NCBI GenBank assembly: GCA_963921795.1
Contig: OY997652.1
Location: 64,478,029 to 64,542,028, forward strand
Direction: 5' to 3'
Length of the DNA: 64,000 nucleotides
DNA from: Nannobrachium achirus
Lineage: Eukaryota; Chordata; Actinopteri; Myctophiformes; Myctophidae
Position 1 is the stretch's first letter. Each line of letters starts with the position of its first letter. Under the pieces are notes generated by a model. That model searched no databases, was not told the DNA's origin, and saw nothing but the letters and a program-made list of their open reading frames with translations. This document shows, one piece after another, positions 21,032 to 31,487 of the stretch. The position numbers were made by a program, and so were the translations under genes.

Positions 21032-22167
21032 TAGGGGGAGAGCGGGGTAAACTGAGACACCGGGTAAACTGAGACGCTCCATTTATCTTGGCAATGGAAC
21101 ACATTTGTGGCCATGTGACCATTATATTTTCAAGCCCCTTGAATTTCCCACTTGTCATGAAAAGAGAGACCTGATAGTGCTGTAGAAAACATGCTTTTTT
21201 CACAAAAATTTGTTTTTTGCATGTAAAAGTAAATTGTCTTGCTGTCAACATAATCAGCTGTTGTGTCAAAGCAAATTGATGCAGGGAGAACATTTTATAT
21301 CATACATGTTGATGAACTACCAACTTATAAATCCATGTGATAGATGCTAGCTGAAGATTACCCTGAATTGATAAAAATATCCCTTTTCCCAAAATGTGGC
21401 TGTGGGGTAAAGTGAGACAATTGCTTCGGGGTAAAGTGAGACTATCCTTAACATGAAAGACAGGGAGAAAGCTGTAAAAACCTAATTAAAGGGTGTACCA
21501 AACTAGTCTCAATTGATTCTTATGTATTTTCCCCTGTAGAATCCATTTTTGATATATATTTCTTTGTATTGTGCATAATTAATGAGATAATTAGCATATT
21601 TGACTAAATATGCGAATTATTTCATTAGTTATGCACAATACAACAATATACTTTGCAGAAATAGATTCTACAAGAAGAATTACATAAGGATCAACTGAGG
21701 AAAGTTTGGTAAACCCTTCTATACATGTTTTATAGGGTTTTTAGTTTTTTCCTTCTGCCCATGTGTCACATTATTTGACACATGGGTGGAAATGACAGGA
21801 CAAAGCCTATTAAAAGAATGTCTGCTATGTACATTTTTGTATTGCGCATATTTAACCCGGGTAACCGGGTTTTTGTGTTTTTATGGTAGTTTTAAAGTGA
21901 AAAAAGTGAGTGGATCACTTTACCCCGTTGATTTCTCTGGTCTGTCTCAGTTTACCCCGGTCCTGGGGTAAACTGAGACACAAGACCACTTTTTTTTAAA
22001 ACAATCATATTTTCTCTGCCTTTTGTCTTGAATATGTTCTGATAACTTCCATTGTTAGGAAACATCCCAAATTACTGGGAAATGTGTATATTTTTACTGA
22101 TATATCTTTTAGTTCGCCTCTAGGGGAGAAAATGTAAAAAGTGTCTCAGTTTACCCCGCTCTCCCCT
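21032..22167. mobile_element. 1.1 kb TIR element with TAGGGGGAGAGCGGGG ends
   Basis: The end GGGAGAGCGGGGTAAACTGA is mirrored at 22144-22167. TA occurs outside both ends. The motif GGGGTAAA(C/G)TGAGAC is repeated inside on both strands (about 21060, 21415, 21430, 21945, 21968). A nested AT-rich palindrome lies at about 21570-21650 (TTGTGCATAATTAATGA and complement). No transposase ORF is present. Confidence 0.8.
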
Positions 22168-22169
22168 AC

Positions 22170-22290
22170 AATCCGCCGTATTTCCCATTGAAGTGAATGA
22201 AGCCAATAGCGGCGCACTGTGATAGTGGCGGAGGCAGCTTTTGGAGGGGGCGGAGCCGGTACTCGTCCATTGGCACTGAGTGAAAATGGT
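22170..22290 (-). repeat. Reverse copy of the GGCAATGGACGAGTACC repeat
   Basis: GGTACTCGTCCATTGG preceded by GGGGGCGGAGCC is the reverse of 19413-19450. A poly-A run (about 22304-22322) follows downstream. Confidence 0.55.
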
Positions 22291-22740
22291 TTGCAAAATC
22301 GTGAAAAAAAAAAAAAAAAAAAGCCTTCTCAACAGTCTTTCGGGAGGGAGGTAAAATGTTTTCCACCGTCGTGTGGATTATCATTTTGTCTGCATCAACT
22401 ACTATACGATTTCAGATCAAAGCCTTTGTTCATGAACGGAAATGAATCAAACTCACATGGGAGTTGCAAAGCAATCGATCAATCATTTCCCTCTGTTGCC
22501 GCCGCTTGTTTTGATATTAGCCTAATTAAATAGAATCCAGTGGCTGCGAGCGACATTGCATGTGAAGCATAATGTTGAATGAGGGTCGTCATAAATCCAA
22601 CAGGATAATGTATGTTTATATTCCGTCTTTTGACAGAGTAAGTGATCAGTGCACCTCACATCAAATGCGTTCCAAATTAAATCCAGTTGATAACTGCCGA
22701 GGGGGACAGTCACTTGGAATAACAGAGTGAGTGCAGCTGC
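22291..22740. other. No feature recognised
   Basis: Apart from the poly-A run near 22304, no exon or repeat end is identified. Confidence 0.35.
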
Positions 22741-22744
22741 TTCA

Positions 22745-22830
22745 GAGACAATATTTAAAGAGGTGGTGCCATAGTTTTGTACTTTTTATGTTTTGTATGT
22801 GTCTACTGTGTTAAAATTACTCTACTCATA
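22745..22830. repeat. Partial MITE end (GGTGCCATAGTTTTGTAC)
   Basis: AAAGAGGTGGTGCCATAGTT matches the left end of the element at 49268-50097. The partner end is missing here. Confidence 0.55.
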
Positions 22831-22969
22831 TAACAGTCCTCATATAACATGTTATATGAGATACATAAAGTGTGGTTCCTGTGGAGATAAGCCATAGAGC
22901 TTTCTAGGATCTCCTTTTAGTTGACCTTGATTTGTGCTGTCATGAAACTGTCATAACCCTAACCCTAAC

Positions 22970-23279
22970 CCTTGATGGCATCATAATGACTGATTTTACA
23001 CTTGGTTGTGTGCTGAAAATAGCAGATCTACAAGCTCACGACGCGTTGTGAACTTTTAGATCGGCTAGTGTCAGCACACAACACCTGAGAGCAACCAAAC
23101 ATAAAATGACTCTCTTCTCCACTAGTCCCGTTTTAGTATATAGTTTTTATTTTGCTGACAAAATTGTCAATATATTTAGTCTAAGTTTTAGTCATGACAG
23201 CTTAGTTTTATATAGTTTTCGTCAGTGAAAAGAACGCAGTCGACAAAAAAAACATTTTTAGTCGACTAAATCAACACTG
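22970..23279 (-). mobile_element. Reverse hAT-type MITE copy carrying a hairpin insertion
   Basis: This is the reverse of the element at 14989-15432. It ends TAGTCGACTAAATCAACACTG at 23279 and contains CAACACCTGAGAGCAACCA matching 15185-15205 in reverse. The hairpin 23020-23067 splits TGTGTGCTG from AACACCTGAG, which are nearly contiguous in the other copy. Its 3' end lies 55 bp before the terminal fibcd1 exon. Confidence 0.8.
23020..23067. repeat. Hairpin-family unit inserted in a hAT copy
   Basis: TAGCAGATCTACAAGCTCAC with a weakly decayed complementary arm (GTTGTGAACTTTTAGATCGGCTA). The host text on the left, GTGTGCTG, reappears inverted on the right as CAGCACAC, so the palindrome extends into the flank. 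Confidence 0.8.
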
Positions 23280-23333
23280 CCCCCTTGCCCCACCTAACCA
23301 CCCATCTCCGTTCCTCTCTGTCGCCCCCTGCAG

Positions 23334-23599
23334 GCGACTCCCTGCTGAAGCACAACGGCATGAAGTTCACCACCAAGGACAAGGACAACGACCACTCGGA
23401 GAACAACTGCGCCGCCTTCTACCACGGCGCCTGGTGGTACCGCAACTGCCACACGTCCAACCTCAACGGCCAGTACCTGCGCGGCCAGCACACGTCCTAC
23501 GCCGACGGCATCGAGTGGTCCTCCTGGACCGGCTGGCAGTACTCCCTCAAGTTCGCCGAGATGAAGATGCGGCCCACCCGCGACCCTGAGAGCAAATGA
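23334..23599 (+). CDS. fibcd1: fibcd1 terminal coding exon (fibrinogen C domain, ligand-binding part)
   Basis: The exon encodes the last 88 residues counting the split glycine: [20 protein letters not shown]... and ends RPTRDPESK with TGA at 23597-23599. As known for human FIBCD1, the calcium site D393/D395 corresponds to the DKDND motif here. The disulphide C401-C414 corresponds to the two cysteines bracketing [12 protein letters not shown]. The acetyl-pocket residues Y405, H415, Y431 and W443 are all present (FYHG, NCH, SYADG, TGW). The acceptor is CCCTGCAG|GCGAC, phase 1, matching the donor at 6957. The last residues DPESK differ from the remembered human end (VREDR). They are encoded by sequence that is repeated twice more in the 3' untranslated region. 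Third positions are very GC-rich compared with the AT-rich surroundings. Confidence 0.94.
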
Positions 23600-23742
23600 G
23601 AGAAGAAACGCCTCGACACTCGTCCCCACCCTGAGAGCAAGACCAGAACTATCTATCCACAAGTTTATAGAAGAACCGCCTCGACACCCCTCGATCCCAC
23701 CCTGAGAGCAAGACGAGAACTATCTATCCACAAGTTTCCCCA
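23583..23742 (+). repeat. Tandem duplication across the fibcd1 stop codon and 3' UTR
   Basis: Two units of about 71 bp run from about 23601 and 23670. Each contains AGAAGAA(A/C)CGCCTCGACAC, then ACCCTGAGAGCAAGAC, then GAACTATCTATCCACAAGTT. The core ACCCTGAGAGCAA also occurs at 23583-23595 in the coding end. Confidence 0.85.
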
Positions 23743-23763
23743 AGGAGTTTACCGGGGGAAGAT

Positions 23764-24302
23764 CATTAGATGCTTTAACTTAAAAAAAATAGCAGATATA
23801 CAAGCTCGCTGCGAGTTTGTAGATCTGCTATTTTTTGGAAAAGGTCGTGAAAATGAGTGCAAATCTTTGAATATGTGTTTTAAAAGCGATTGTTTGTAAC
23901 TCAGATGTTGCTTCTGGGTGGTCCCTGGAACTAGATGTTTTGAGATGGGGGTCCGTGGCCAAATAAATGTCATTTTGGGGATCCTTCATGTCAAAAAGGT
24001 TTGAGAACCACTGACATGGTAGTCTCTCAAGAACAGACTAACTGAGCGCCAGTTAAGTGAAAGGGACCTTTTTCTTTGACGATGGCTAAGCCAGATTGCT
24101 GACACAGAAACAAGTTTTTCAAAAAACCTTAGAAGGATTCAAAAGACACTTACAGAATTTTCACGATTTTTCCAAAATAGCAGATCTACAAGCTCGCAGG
24201 GCGGCACTCGGTGCCACGCTGTGAGCTTGTATATCTGCTATTTTTCAATAGTTACAGCATAAAATGATGATACACAATAATGTGTCCCCCTAAATGGGTT
24301 AA
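23764..24302. mobile_element. Twin-hairpin MITE following fibcd1
   Basis: Hairpins lie at 23790-23830 and 24178-24240. The right end CCCTAAATGGGTTAA is intact and the left end is truncated in the fibcd1 3' region. In the middle part a base change turns the usual AAATACAT into AAATAAAT, giving AATAAA at 23962-23967, a candidate but unproven polyadenylation signal for fibcd1. Confidence 0.7.
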
Positions 24303-24437
24303 TTAATGTGGGCTTCACTTCCTCCACACGGCTGATTCAAATCAACCTTAACGAAGCACCAAGTAATCACCATGCAGAGATTCAGGTGTCACATGGGCTC
24401 ACAGCGGCAACAGCAACCAGTCAGGATGAAACAGCTA

Positions 24438-24783
24438 AAGACCCTTTTCCACTGCAAGGTGGAACCAGAACGTTCAGGAACCTGATAACGATGTTTTTGG
24501 TTCTGGTTTTGTTTCCATTGCGCACGGCCCGGTTCCAGACGAGGTTCCTGGAACCTTTTTTCGGCCCTGCTCCTGAGGTAGAACTAAACTTTAGTTCTGG
24601 GAATCTATGCGCGTGGCCAGCAGCGCTGCTGGTCTTTTTTTTTTGGGACCTTCCTGGTTAGTTCTGGTGATATGGAAACGTAAGCAGAGCTTGGTCCCGG
24701 AACTTCACAGGTTCTTGAAAGTTCTTGGTTCTGGAAAGTTCTGGTTCCAGTTCTGGGTCGGCCCTACAGTGGAAATGGGGCTT
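24438..24783. mobile_element. MITE with AAAGACCCTTTTCCACTG ends
   Basis: Left end AAAGACCCTTTTCCACTGCA and right end TACAGTGGAAATGGGGCTTT are inverted repeats. The interior is rich in GGTTCCAG/CTGGAACC repeats. ORFs inside are not conserved proteins. Confidence 0.65.
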
Positions 24784-26030
24784 TATAAGAGGACCAGGAA
24801 GTGATGCCCACATTTCACGTAAGGGCTCGTGGGACACTGGAAACTTGTGGATAATAAGAACGACACGAGCGGGACGAAAATTATTTAATATATATGTATA
24901 TATATATGTATATTACTAAAACATGGAAGAAACAAAAACACGACTTTTGACGGCTAGGCTGTAGTTCCGTGTCTTGATATTGTTTACTGACTCAAAACAT
25001 ACCTCTTTGATTATTTGACTCTGCTGTTTTTTTCCCGGTTGTGTTTCCTCGCTGTCCTCCCGATGCCTGCGCTGCGATGCTTAGGTGTTCCTCTTCCTCC
25101 CTCGTCGGGTCCTTTGAGGCCATTTGTGTCGTGCCGGTCGTCATTACCTTCCCGCGCGCGCCGCCCATCTTTTAATCTGCGTCGTCCCCTCGGAGAACAA
25201 CATATGGTCGGAGATGCTGTTGGTGTTTGATCTTAGCTTTTCCACACATCGACCTCGATCCCCCATGGCTTCCCATCACAGATCATCCACGAGAGGCCCT
25301 TTTTTAACATCTTCAATTACTTTCTCTTCCGTCTGAATCATCGCACAATTTATCCTTAAGCTGAGTTCACACCAGTTATTTTGCTGCCCTCCTTGTGAGA
25401 AAGGAACAAGGTTCGATGTGTTTACCCATACCAAATTAGTTATGTGTGGGTCCCCAATCTATGACCGCTGCTTTCCCCACCGTGGCTGGGGGCGGAGCCA
25501 ACAAAAAAACGCTTCTTCTACCTCTGCGTGGCGGGACCGAGCGGCAGCCAACCAGAAGCCACCGCCGTGTGACGAGACAGAGCGGCAGCCAACCAGAAGC
25601 GTGCTGTAGTCTGTGGACTATTAGTTGTACACAACCCACAACCACAGGAACCGACTACTGTATGGTGAATAGTCAATATCGATAACAAAGTTTTAAACTA
25701 GCACGTTGCGGGAGCGGAATAAATCAAGACAGACAACTTCTGTACATTGGCATATTTCTCAGCCAAAGTGTGTAAATCATTTACAAACAAGCTCCCAGAG
25801 ACGAGCATTCCAATGTCTGTTACTTCTCCTGCCTGCCTGCGAGCCCCAGCCCGGCACAGCTGCTCGCTTTGATCTCCTCCGAGCAACGGAACACAACTCG
25901 CTAATTCACGAGCATTTAGAATTTCGCGAATGTCACGCACAACGGACATCCGCTCGTGGCGGCTGGTGTGCGTTTGGTGGCTGACGTGAGCCACCAAACT
26001 AAGTCTAATCCTATGATCCGCTCAACTTCT
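24784..26030. other. No gene recognised
   Basis: A short (TA)n occurs at 24886-24914. A 50-bp direct repeat contains AGCGGCAGCCAACCAGAAGC at about 25540 and 25581. ORFs of 60-99 codons on both strands show no domain. Confidence 0.4.
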
Positions 26031-26035
26031 TCGTT

Positions 26036-26268
26036 TTATTTCAAGGACCCCCCCAGTTTGAAATACATTGGACCACAGACCCCCGTTTGATATGTTTTGT
26101 ATGTGACCCCCCCCCCCCCCCCCCCCCCAAACCACACTGCAAAATTGAAATGTTTGAATTTGTTCATTCTCTGAGTTTACAGACCTGTAAGGGCCCATGT
26201 GCTACTTAACTAGTCACTCATTAAGTTGGGGCGGGGACCTCAAGGACCCCCTGAGAAGCAATGGTCTA
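26036..26268. mobile_element. Decayed MER5/Charlie-like hAT fragment
   Basis: CAAGGACCCCCCCAGTTTGA, GGACCACAGACCCCCGTTTG and, near the end, AAGGACCCCCTGAGAAGCAA resemble the GGACCCCC-rich termini of this hAT group. It is interrupted by a poly-C run at 26106-26128. Confidence 0.5.
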
Positions 26269-26391
26269 ATCTAACCGACATGTCTAATCAGTAGGTGGGG
26301 TGGAGGTTAGCTGGGTGACAAGCAGACATACAGTGGCCACCAGATACAAATACGTCCCTCATTACTGTATCACCTGTAAGGGAGGCCTCGT

Positions 26392-26392
<1 letters not shown>

Positions 26393-26458
<66 letters not shown>
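26393..26458 (+). repeat. (GA)n microsatellite
   Basis: About 33 GA units. Confidence 0.95.
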
Positions 26459-26463
<5 letters not shown>

Positions 26464-26810
26464 CCCCTCGGTATTACAGTATGCACACATTTATACTCCC
26501 GGTCTGTCATATTGACATATTGTCCTGCATCAGATCATGTGTCCCTATCCAAATCAGGTTCTCCAATAGCCTCTTCTGTTTTTTTGTCTCTCAATCTCTC
26601 ACATACTATTTAGCATGGGCGGAAATATAGGGTACGCCTGGTAGCTAAGGCACCCAGTTATAGACAGTTCTCCCTAATCTGAGTCGTCTCACTCATCCAC
26701 ATTCCTGCTACTTTGCCGATTTTCACACCTTACTCCCATAGAAATGCAAATGTAGGGCACCCCATTGAATATAGAAAAATCAACGCCCATGCTATTTAGG
26801 TCCCTATTGT

Positions 26811-26940
26811 GATTGTCTCAAGTACCAGGTCTTATGACTTAACTTAATGCTGGAGGCGTGGCCGACACCGTTTGGCTGTTTTGATTGGCCACGCCTCCAG
26901 GTCTTAAGTTAAGTCATACCATCTGGTACTTGAGACAATC
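26811..26940. repeat. 130-bp palindrome
   Basis: Arms of about 50 bp: GATTGTCTCAAGTACCAG, ATGACTTAACTTAA, TGGAGGCGTGGCC and their complements, around a centre of about 20 bp. It probably is a small MITE of unknown class. Confidence 0.8.
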
Positions 26941-27048
26941 AAAACAGGGCCCTGAGTCTCGTATCGCGGGGGAGTGGGAAAAGAATGAAACAAAGTAGCG
27001 AGGAGGGGAAGAGCGAAAATTATGGAGGGGAAGTGCAAAAATTATGGA

Positions 27049-27051
<3 letters not shown>

Positions 27052-27098
<47 letters not shown>

Positions 27099-27099
27099 C

Positions 27100-27156
<57 letters not shown>

Positions 27157-27157
27157 G
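27052..27157 (+). repeat. (GA)n, (GACA)n compound microsatellite
   Basis: GA units pass into ACAGAG and then (CAGA)n. All frames are open, giving artefactual ORFs. Confidence 0.95.
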
Positions 27158-27290
27158 AGGCGAGGAGCGTGTGAGAAGGAGAGTAAAATCTCATTCATCT
27201 GACTGAGGCCCATTAGGGAGCCATATTGGGCACTTTGTCTGATCAGCCTGCCAGCTGAGCGTTGGCCAACTGATGCAGCACTCACAGATG

Positions 27291-27291
<1 letters not shown>

Positions 27292-27371
<80 letters not shown>

Positions 27372-27380
27372 AGTGTGTGT
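27292..27380 (+). repeat. (GT)n microsatellite
   Basis: About 38 uninterrupted GT units from 27293, then GAGAGTGTGTGTG. It is followed by GCGC-rich alternating purine-pyrimidine sequence to about 27435. Confidence 0.95.
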
Positions 27381-27794
27381 GTACACACGCGCGCCTGTTT
27401 GCGTTCTTGTGTGCGCGACGTGCGTGCGCGCACAGGTGTCTCCGCACGAGAGCGTACACACTCGTGCGTGCATATGTGCTCGAGAGAGTCCTCTAAACAC
27501 TATTAATTTCCTCTCGCGAGTTCCGCAAAGGGACTCCAATTGACCAGAATGTGCAACAACACACACAAAACAATGTAGGCCTAGTACCACGGTTGGCACA
27601 GTCCGTCTCTTCTCTCTCATCGCAAAGCTTATGAATTATGTACCAAAAAAAAAAACGAAAGTGTAGAGCAAGGGTCTTCAACAGGGGGTCCGGGACCCCT
27701 AGGGGGTCCTCAGAGTTACTACAGGGGCTCCTCCAAATCTTCCAATCCTTTTTATGTTAACAACTTGAACCCTGGCATCCATATTTGGAGAACT

Positions 27795-28185
27795 TTAGCC
27801 GAAAATAGCAGATCTGATTTTGAAAAAAGTCGTGAAAATGTGTGCAAATCTTTGAATATATGTATTTTTAAAGCGAACGTTTGTCACCCAAATGTTGCTT
27901 CTGGGGGGTCCCTGGAACTAAATATTTTGAGGTGGGGGTCCGTGGTCAAATACATATAATTTTGGGGGTCCTTCACATGAAAAAGGTTTGAGCACTGCAC
28001 TGACATAGAAAAATAGGTTTTTCAAAAAACCATAGAAGGATCCAAAAGACACTTCAGGTCAAAATCGGGTCAAAATTCAAAAGTTCACGATTAAAAAAAA
28101 AATAGCAGATCTACAAGCTCGCAGCGAGCGAGTGAGCTTGTACATCTGCTATTTTTTTCAAATCAATGCTTTTAACATGCATTAC
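27795..28185. mobile_element. Decayed twin-hairpin MITE
   Basis: Only the left hairpin start (TAGCAGATCTGATTTTG) remains near 27806. The middle text (CTGGAACTAAATATTTTGAG, GGGGGTCCGTGGTCAAATAC) is intact and the right hairpin is at 28103-28151. Confidence 0.65.
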
Positions 28186-28304
28186 CTTTAAGCCCCATTC
28201 ATACACCTGTATTATGATCCTGTGCCGATCATGCCTGATTTACAATCTCTTCGTGACATTTTTTTTAAATTTTCATTTCTACTTGTAGATCGTCTATTCT
28301 TGAC

Positions 28305-28545
28305 TAGGGATGGGATGATAAGCGATATTATCGTTTATCGTGGGATCAATAAACCTTTTATTTGCCGAGCTGCATATCCGGTACCACTTAAACCCTCTAT
28401 AATTGGTAAAAAGTAATTATAATATACATACTTGATAAAGTCTTTTTTCACTCTCTATCAAATGTCTCAGCCGATGATATCGTAAATCGCGATTTCTTTG
28501 GTCACAATAATCGTGATATGACATTTTCATATCGTCCCATCCCTA
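28305..28545. mobile_element. 241-bp hAT-type MITE with perfect 8-bp TSD
   Basis: Ends TAGGGATGGGATGATA and TATCGTCCCATCCCTA are flanked by TTCTTGAC at 28297-28304 and 28546-28553. The interior is made of ATCG/CGAT-rich short inverted repeats. Confidence 0.92.
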
Positions 28546-28559
28546 TTCTTGACACAGGG

Positions 28560-29490
28560 ACACCATCGTACGACAAAGTATAGTCTTAGTCATAGTCTTG
28601 ACTCGTCTTTTTTGTAAGATGAGGAACCGACGTGTTTCGTTTTTTCCCCATTTACCCCTATTTCTCCCCTGCTTCGATTGGTTTGAACGTCAGCTTTCTT
28701 ACTCTGCTCCTCGCTGTTTGTTTACAGATTTTCTGTTGTAATGAAGAGTTTGTTCTTCGTGCAATATAGCAGAGAAAACACTCGCTGATTTTATTCTGAA
28801 ATAAGGAACTCTATGAGGTGTCATGGCACCTCATGGCACCTCATAGAGTTGCCATTTTTGTTGGAAGCAAAAATAAAAATAAATTGTTTGTCTGTACAGT
28901 ATCATGGAGAAAAAAAGAAAAACATTTTTGCTTCCAACGTGGAATGGAAAAATAGTGCAATTCTGAATATTTTTTTAATGTACTTTTTTCCCTCTCTTTC
29001 ATGTCAGTTCCATCATTGAGTTTCTTAAGATGTACCGAAAGCTTTAAAAGAAAAAAAAGAAAAAGAGAAAAAAAGAAAGAAAGAACATCTGTAGATTCTA
29101 TTGTACAGTGCGTATGACTTTTAGAGCATGTGAAGCCGTTTTCATACTATGCCAAAAGACGACGTTTGAACTCAAAAAGCACACAGACTTTCTACAAACT
29201 CACCGTTAAAAAAGAAAAAGAAGAAAAAAAAAAGAGAGACTATATTAATATTCAGAAATCGTCGTCCCTTCTTCTCCGAACGAACGGACGGACGGACTCC
29301 GGGGGATGTGGAAACGCCGGCTCCGCTTTGAAGGTGAAGCACACGGAGTGAAAAAAAGAGGAGCACACGTGGACTTGCAGTACCCCGACGCGGCAGCGCG
29401 GAAATATGGTAGCCTCTGAGCTACGACTATGGCACAAAACGTGGGGGAGAGACTTTTACCTTTTAAAGCTCTGGGGGCCATTGTGGGCCG
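28560..29490. other. No gene recognised
   Basis: AT-rich with a direct repeat ATGGCACCTC at 28822-28842 and A-rich runs at 29045-29085 and 29205-29235. No exon-like sequence was seen. Confidence 0.4.
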
Positions 29491-29499
29491 TTCCATTGG

Positions 29500-29681
29500 A
29501 CCTGTGCGTGTGCGTGTGTGTGCGTGTGTGTTTGTGTGTGTGTCTCAGTGGGGGTGGGGGGGGAGCATGTTGGATGGGTTGTAGAGGGGGATTGCCCTCC
29601 CAGAATCTGGGGTTAAACGCGCGTAGAGAGCAAAATACCCCACACAGATGATCAGTCCATGACACACGATGAGCTGTGATG

Positions 29682-29712
<31 letters not shown>

Positions 29713-29716
29713 TTTT
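29500..29716 (+). repeat. (TG)n-rich and poly-T tracts
   Basis: Interrupted (GTGTGC)n occurs at 29502-29542, and a (TG)n followed by about 20 T lies at 29678-29716. Confidence 0.85.
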
Positions 29717-29763
29717 GTCACTCACTTAGTGGGGGTGCCACCAGGGTGCCACCTGGGTCCCAC

Positions 29764-30228
29764 CAGGGGAGTCACAAGGGGGGGGGGGGGGAAAGTGGGA
29801 CCGAGTTACTAGGGCCCGAGGTGGAGGGGCCTTCATTATTTCATACTTTAGCTATTTTTGAAAAGTCTTGAAAAGGTGCGCAAATCTTTGAATATATGTA
29901 GTTTTTTTAAGCGAACATTTGTAACTCAAATTTTGCTTCTGGGTGGTCCCTTGGAACTAAATATTTTGAGATGGGAAACATAGGTTTTTCAAAAAACCTT
30001 AAAAGGATTTTCAAAAAATAGCAGATCTACAAGCTCGCCGCGCTGCACTCGGTGCCGCGCTGTGAGCTTGTAGATCAGCTGTTTTTCAATAGTTAAAGCA
30101 CAAAATAACGTGTAATAATGCGTTCCCAGTCTAAATGGGTTAAACCCCCTCCCCCTATGAAGAACATTCATGGGGGGCCCACAGTGAATCCTTGTACCCA
30201 GGGCCCACAATTTGGTGTGACACCCCTG
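29764..30228. mobile_element. Twin-hairpin MITE, CAGGGG form
   Basis: Starts CAGGGGAGTCACAAGG plus poly-G and ends TTTGGTGTGACACCCCTG. The left hairpin is deleted to CTATTTTTGAAAAG and the right hairpin is at 30019-30081. The right part includes CCCAGTCTAAATGGGTTAAA, the terminus of the TTAA form, embedded in the longer form. Confidence 0.75.
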
Positions 30229-30480
30229 CTGACCGTCACGGTGACCAGTCATTTACTATACAAGCAGGAAGGAGTATCTTAAAGCCCGGTTCATACTTTG
30301 CCGCACGCCAAAAAAATATGGATATGTGTCACAATGGGAATTGTGAGCTTATTTTTTCCGGCACAGAACTTCTTCACGGGTCTTGGAAGGTTTCGGCTTG
30401 CATGAACGTATCCGGGTTACCCTTCCTGCAGTGGAAAAGAGCCAGTAGACTCACAGACACACTTCCAGGTGTTGGTGGAC

Positions 30481-30598
30481 TTAAAGCGACACTATGTACA
30501 CTTATTTTTTTTATGGATAAAACATCATGTCATCCAATCTAATTCACCCCAAAATTATTTTTTTTGTACTCACGCCATGCAGACTTTCAATTAGTTCA

Positions 30599-30667
<69 letters not shown>

Positions 30668-31205
30668 TTTGTTGCATTCTTAAAGGAGTAGTTCACCCCC
30701 AAAATGACCTTTTTTCTATTGGTTGCTCCTGCCATGGAGACTTGTGTTCAATAATGTTTTTAGTTTTTTTGTCGCATTCCTAAGACAAAAACTTGATTAC
30801 AATATATTTACCCCCATTGATTCTGGATCCGGAATCAATGGGGGTAAATTTACTAAGATCTTTTTTTTGCCTTGTGAATGCAATAAATACAAAAAAATAT
30901 TATTGAACTCAAGTCTCCATGGCGTGACTAATCAATAGAATTATGCATTTTGCATCATACGATGCAGCATGATGACTCATATGATGCAAAATGCATCATC
31001 ATTCATGCTGAAATACTAAAATATCTCAAAACACAGATTGAACACAAAAAAATGACTCAGGATTGTGTTGATCTTGTTCCAAACAACAATAAAATAAGAT
31101 CTGGTTGTCCCAGAGGTGAACTGGCCCTTTAAGCAGGCCGGCTCTATTAGCTCAATGGTCAAAATGTCCGGGGTAGAGGAGAAAAGTTACATAGTGCAGC
31201 TTTAA
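30481..31205. mobile_element. Nested TTAA-flanked MITEs
   Basis: The outer element starts TTAAAGCGACACTATGTACA and ends TTACATAGTGCAGCTTTAA. Inside, 30680-31132 starts TTAAAGGAGTAGTTCACC and ends with the diverged complement GGTGAACTGGCCCTTTAA; an inner palindrome of CCCCCATTGATTC lies near 30812-30848. A (TA)n microsatellite fills 30604-30663. Confidence 0.75.
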
Positions 31206-31437
31206 TGCCCACTGCATATCAAAAGCACAGATATGAAACGTTATTACTAACAAATCATGTTACCTTGGCACAACAAAACTTGGCACAAAGAGAACGTGCG
31301 AGAGTGCAGCACAAATTGTAAATGTCGTTACGAGTTGGATTACGTTGTGTGAGGGGGGAAATATACAAGTTGATTAGATATCGGAGCGAGGGAGCAAGAA
31401 GCAACAGGCTTATAGGGGAAGGAAATGTACTCTGTCT

Positions 31438-31456
31438 GTGTGTGCGTGGGTGTGCG

Positions 31457-31486
<30 letters not shown>
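31438..31486 (+). repeat. (TG)n microsatellite
   Basis: A TG/CG alternating run. ORFs over it are artefacts. Confidence 0.9.

Positions 31487-31487
<1 letters not shown>

Larger units (their letters stand above)
6958..23333 (+). other. fibcd1: fibcd1 last intron (16.4 kb)
   Basis: The donor is GTACGG at 6958 and the acceptor CCCTGCAG is at 23326-23333, preceded by a C-rich tract. Both flanking exons are phase 1, so they join as G|GC GAC. The intron is almost wholly occupied by the repeats listed separately and holds no further fibrinogen-domain exon, because exon 6778-6957 (ending ...GNAG) and exon 23334-23599 (starting GDSLLKH) are adjacent in the family alignment. Confidence 0.88.

Noticed and set aside
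23294-23662. 122-codon minus-strand ORF
   Set aside because: Antisense shadow of the fibcd1 terminal exon, whose plus-strand protein is clearly conserved.
26914-27620. Long ORFs on both strands (up to 181 codons)
   Set aside because: They are translations of (GA)n, (CAGA)n and (GT)n microsatellites, which are open in most frames.
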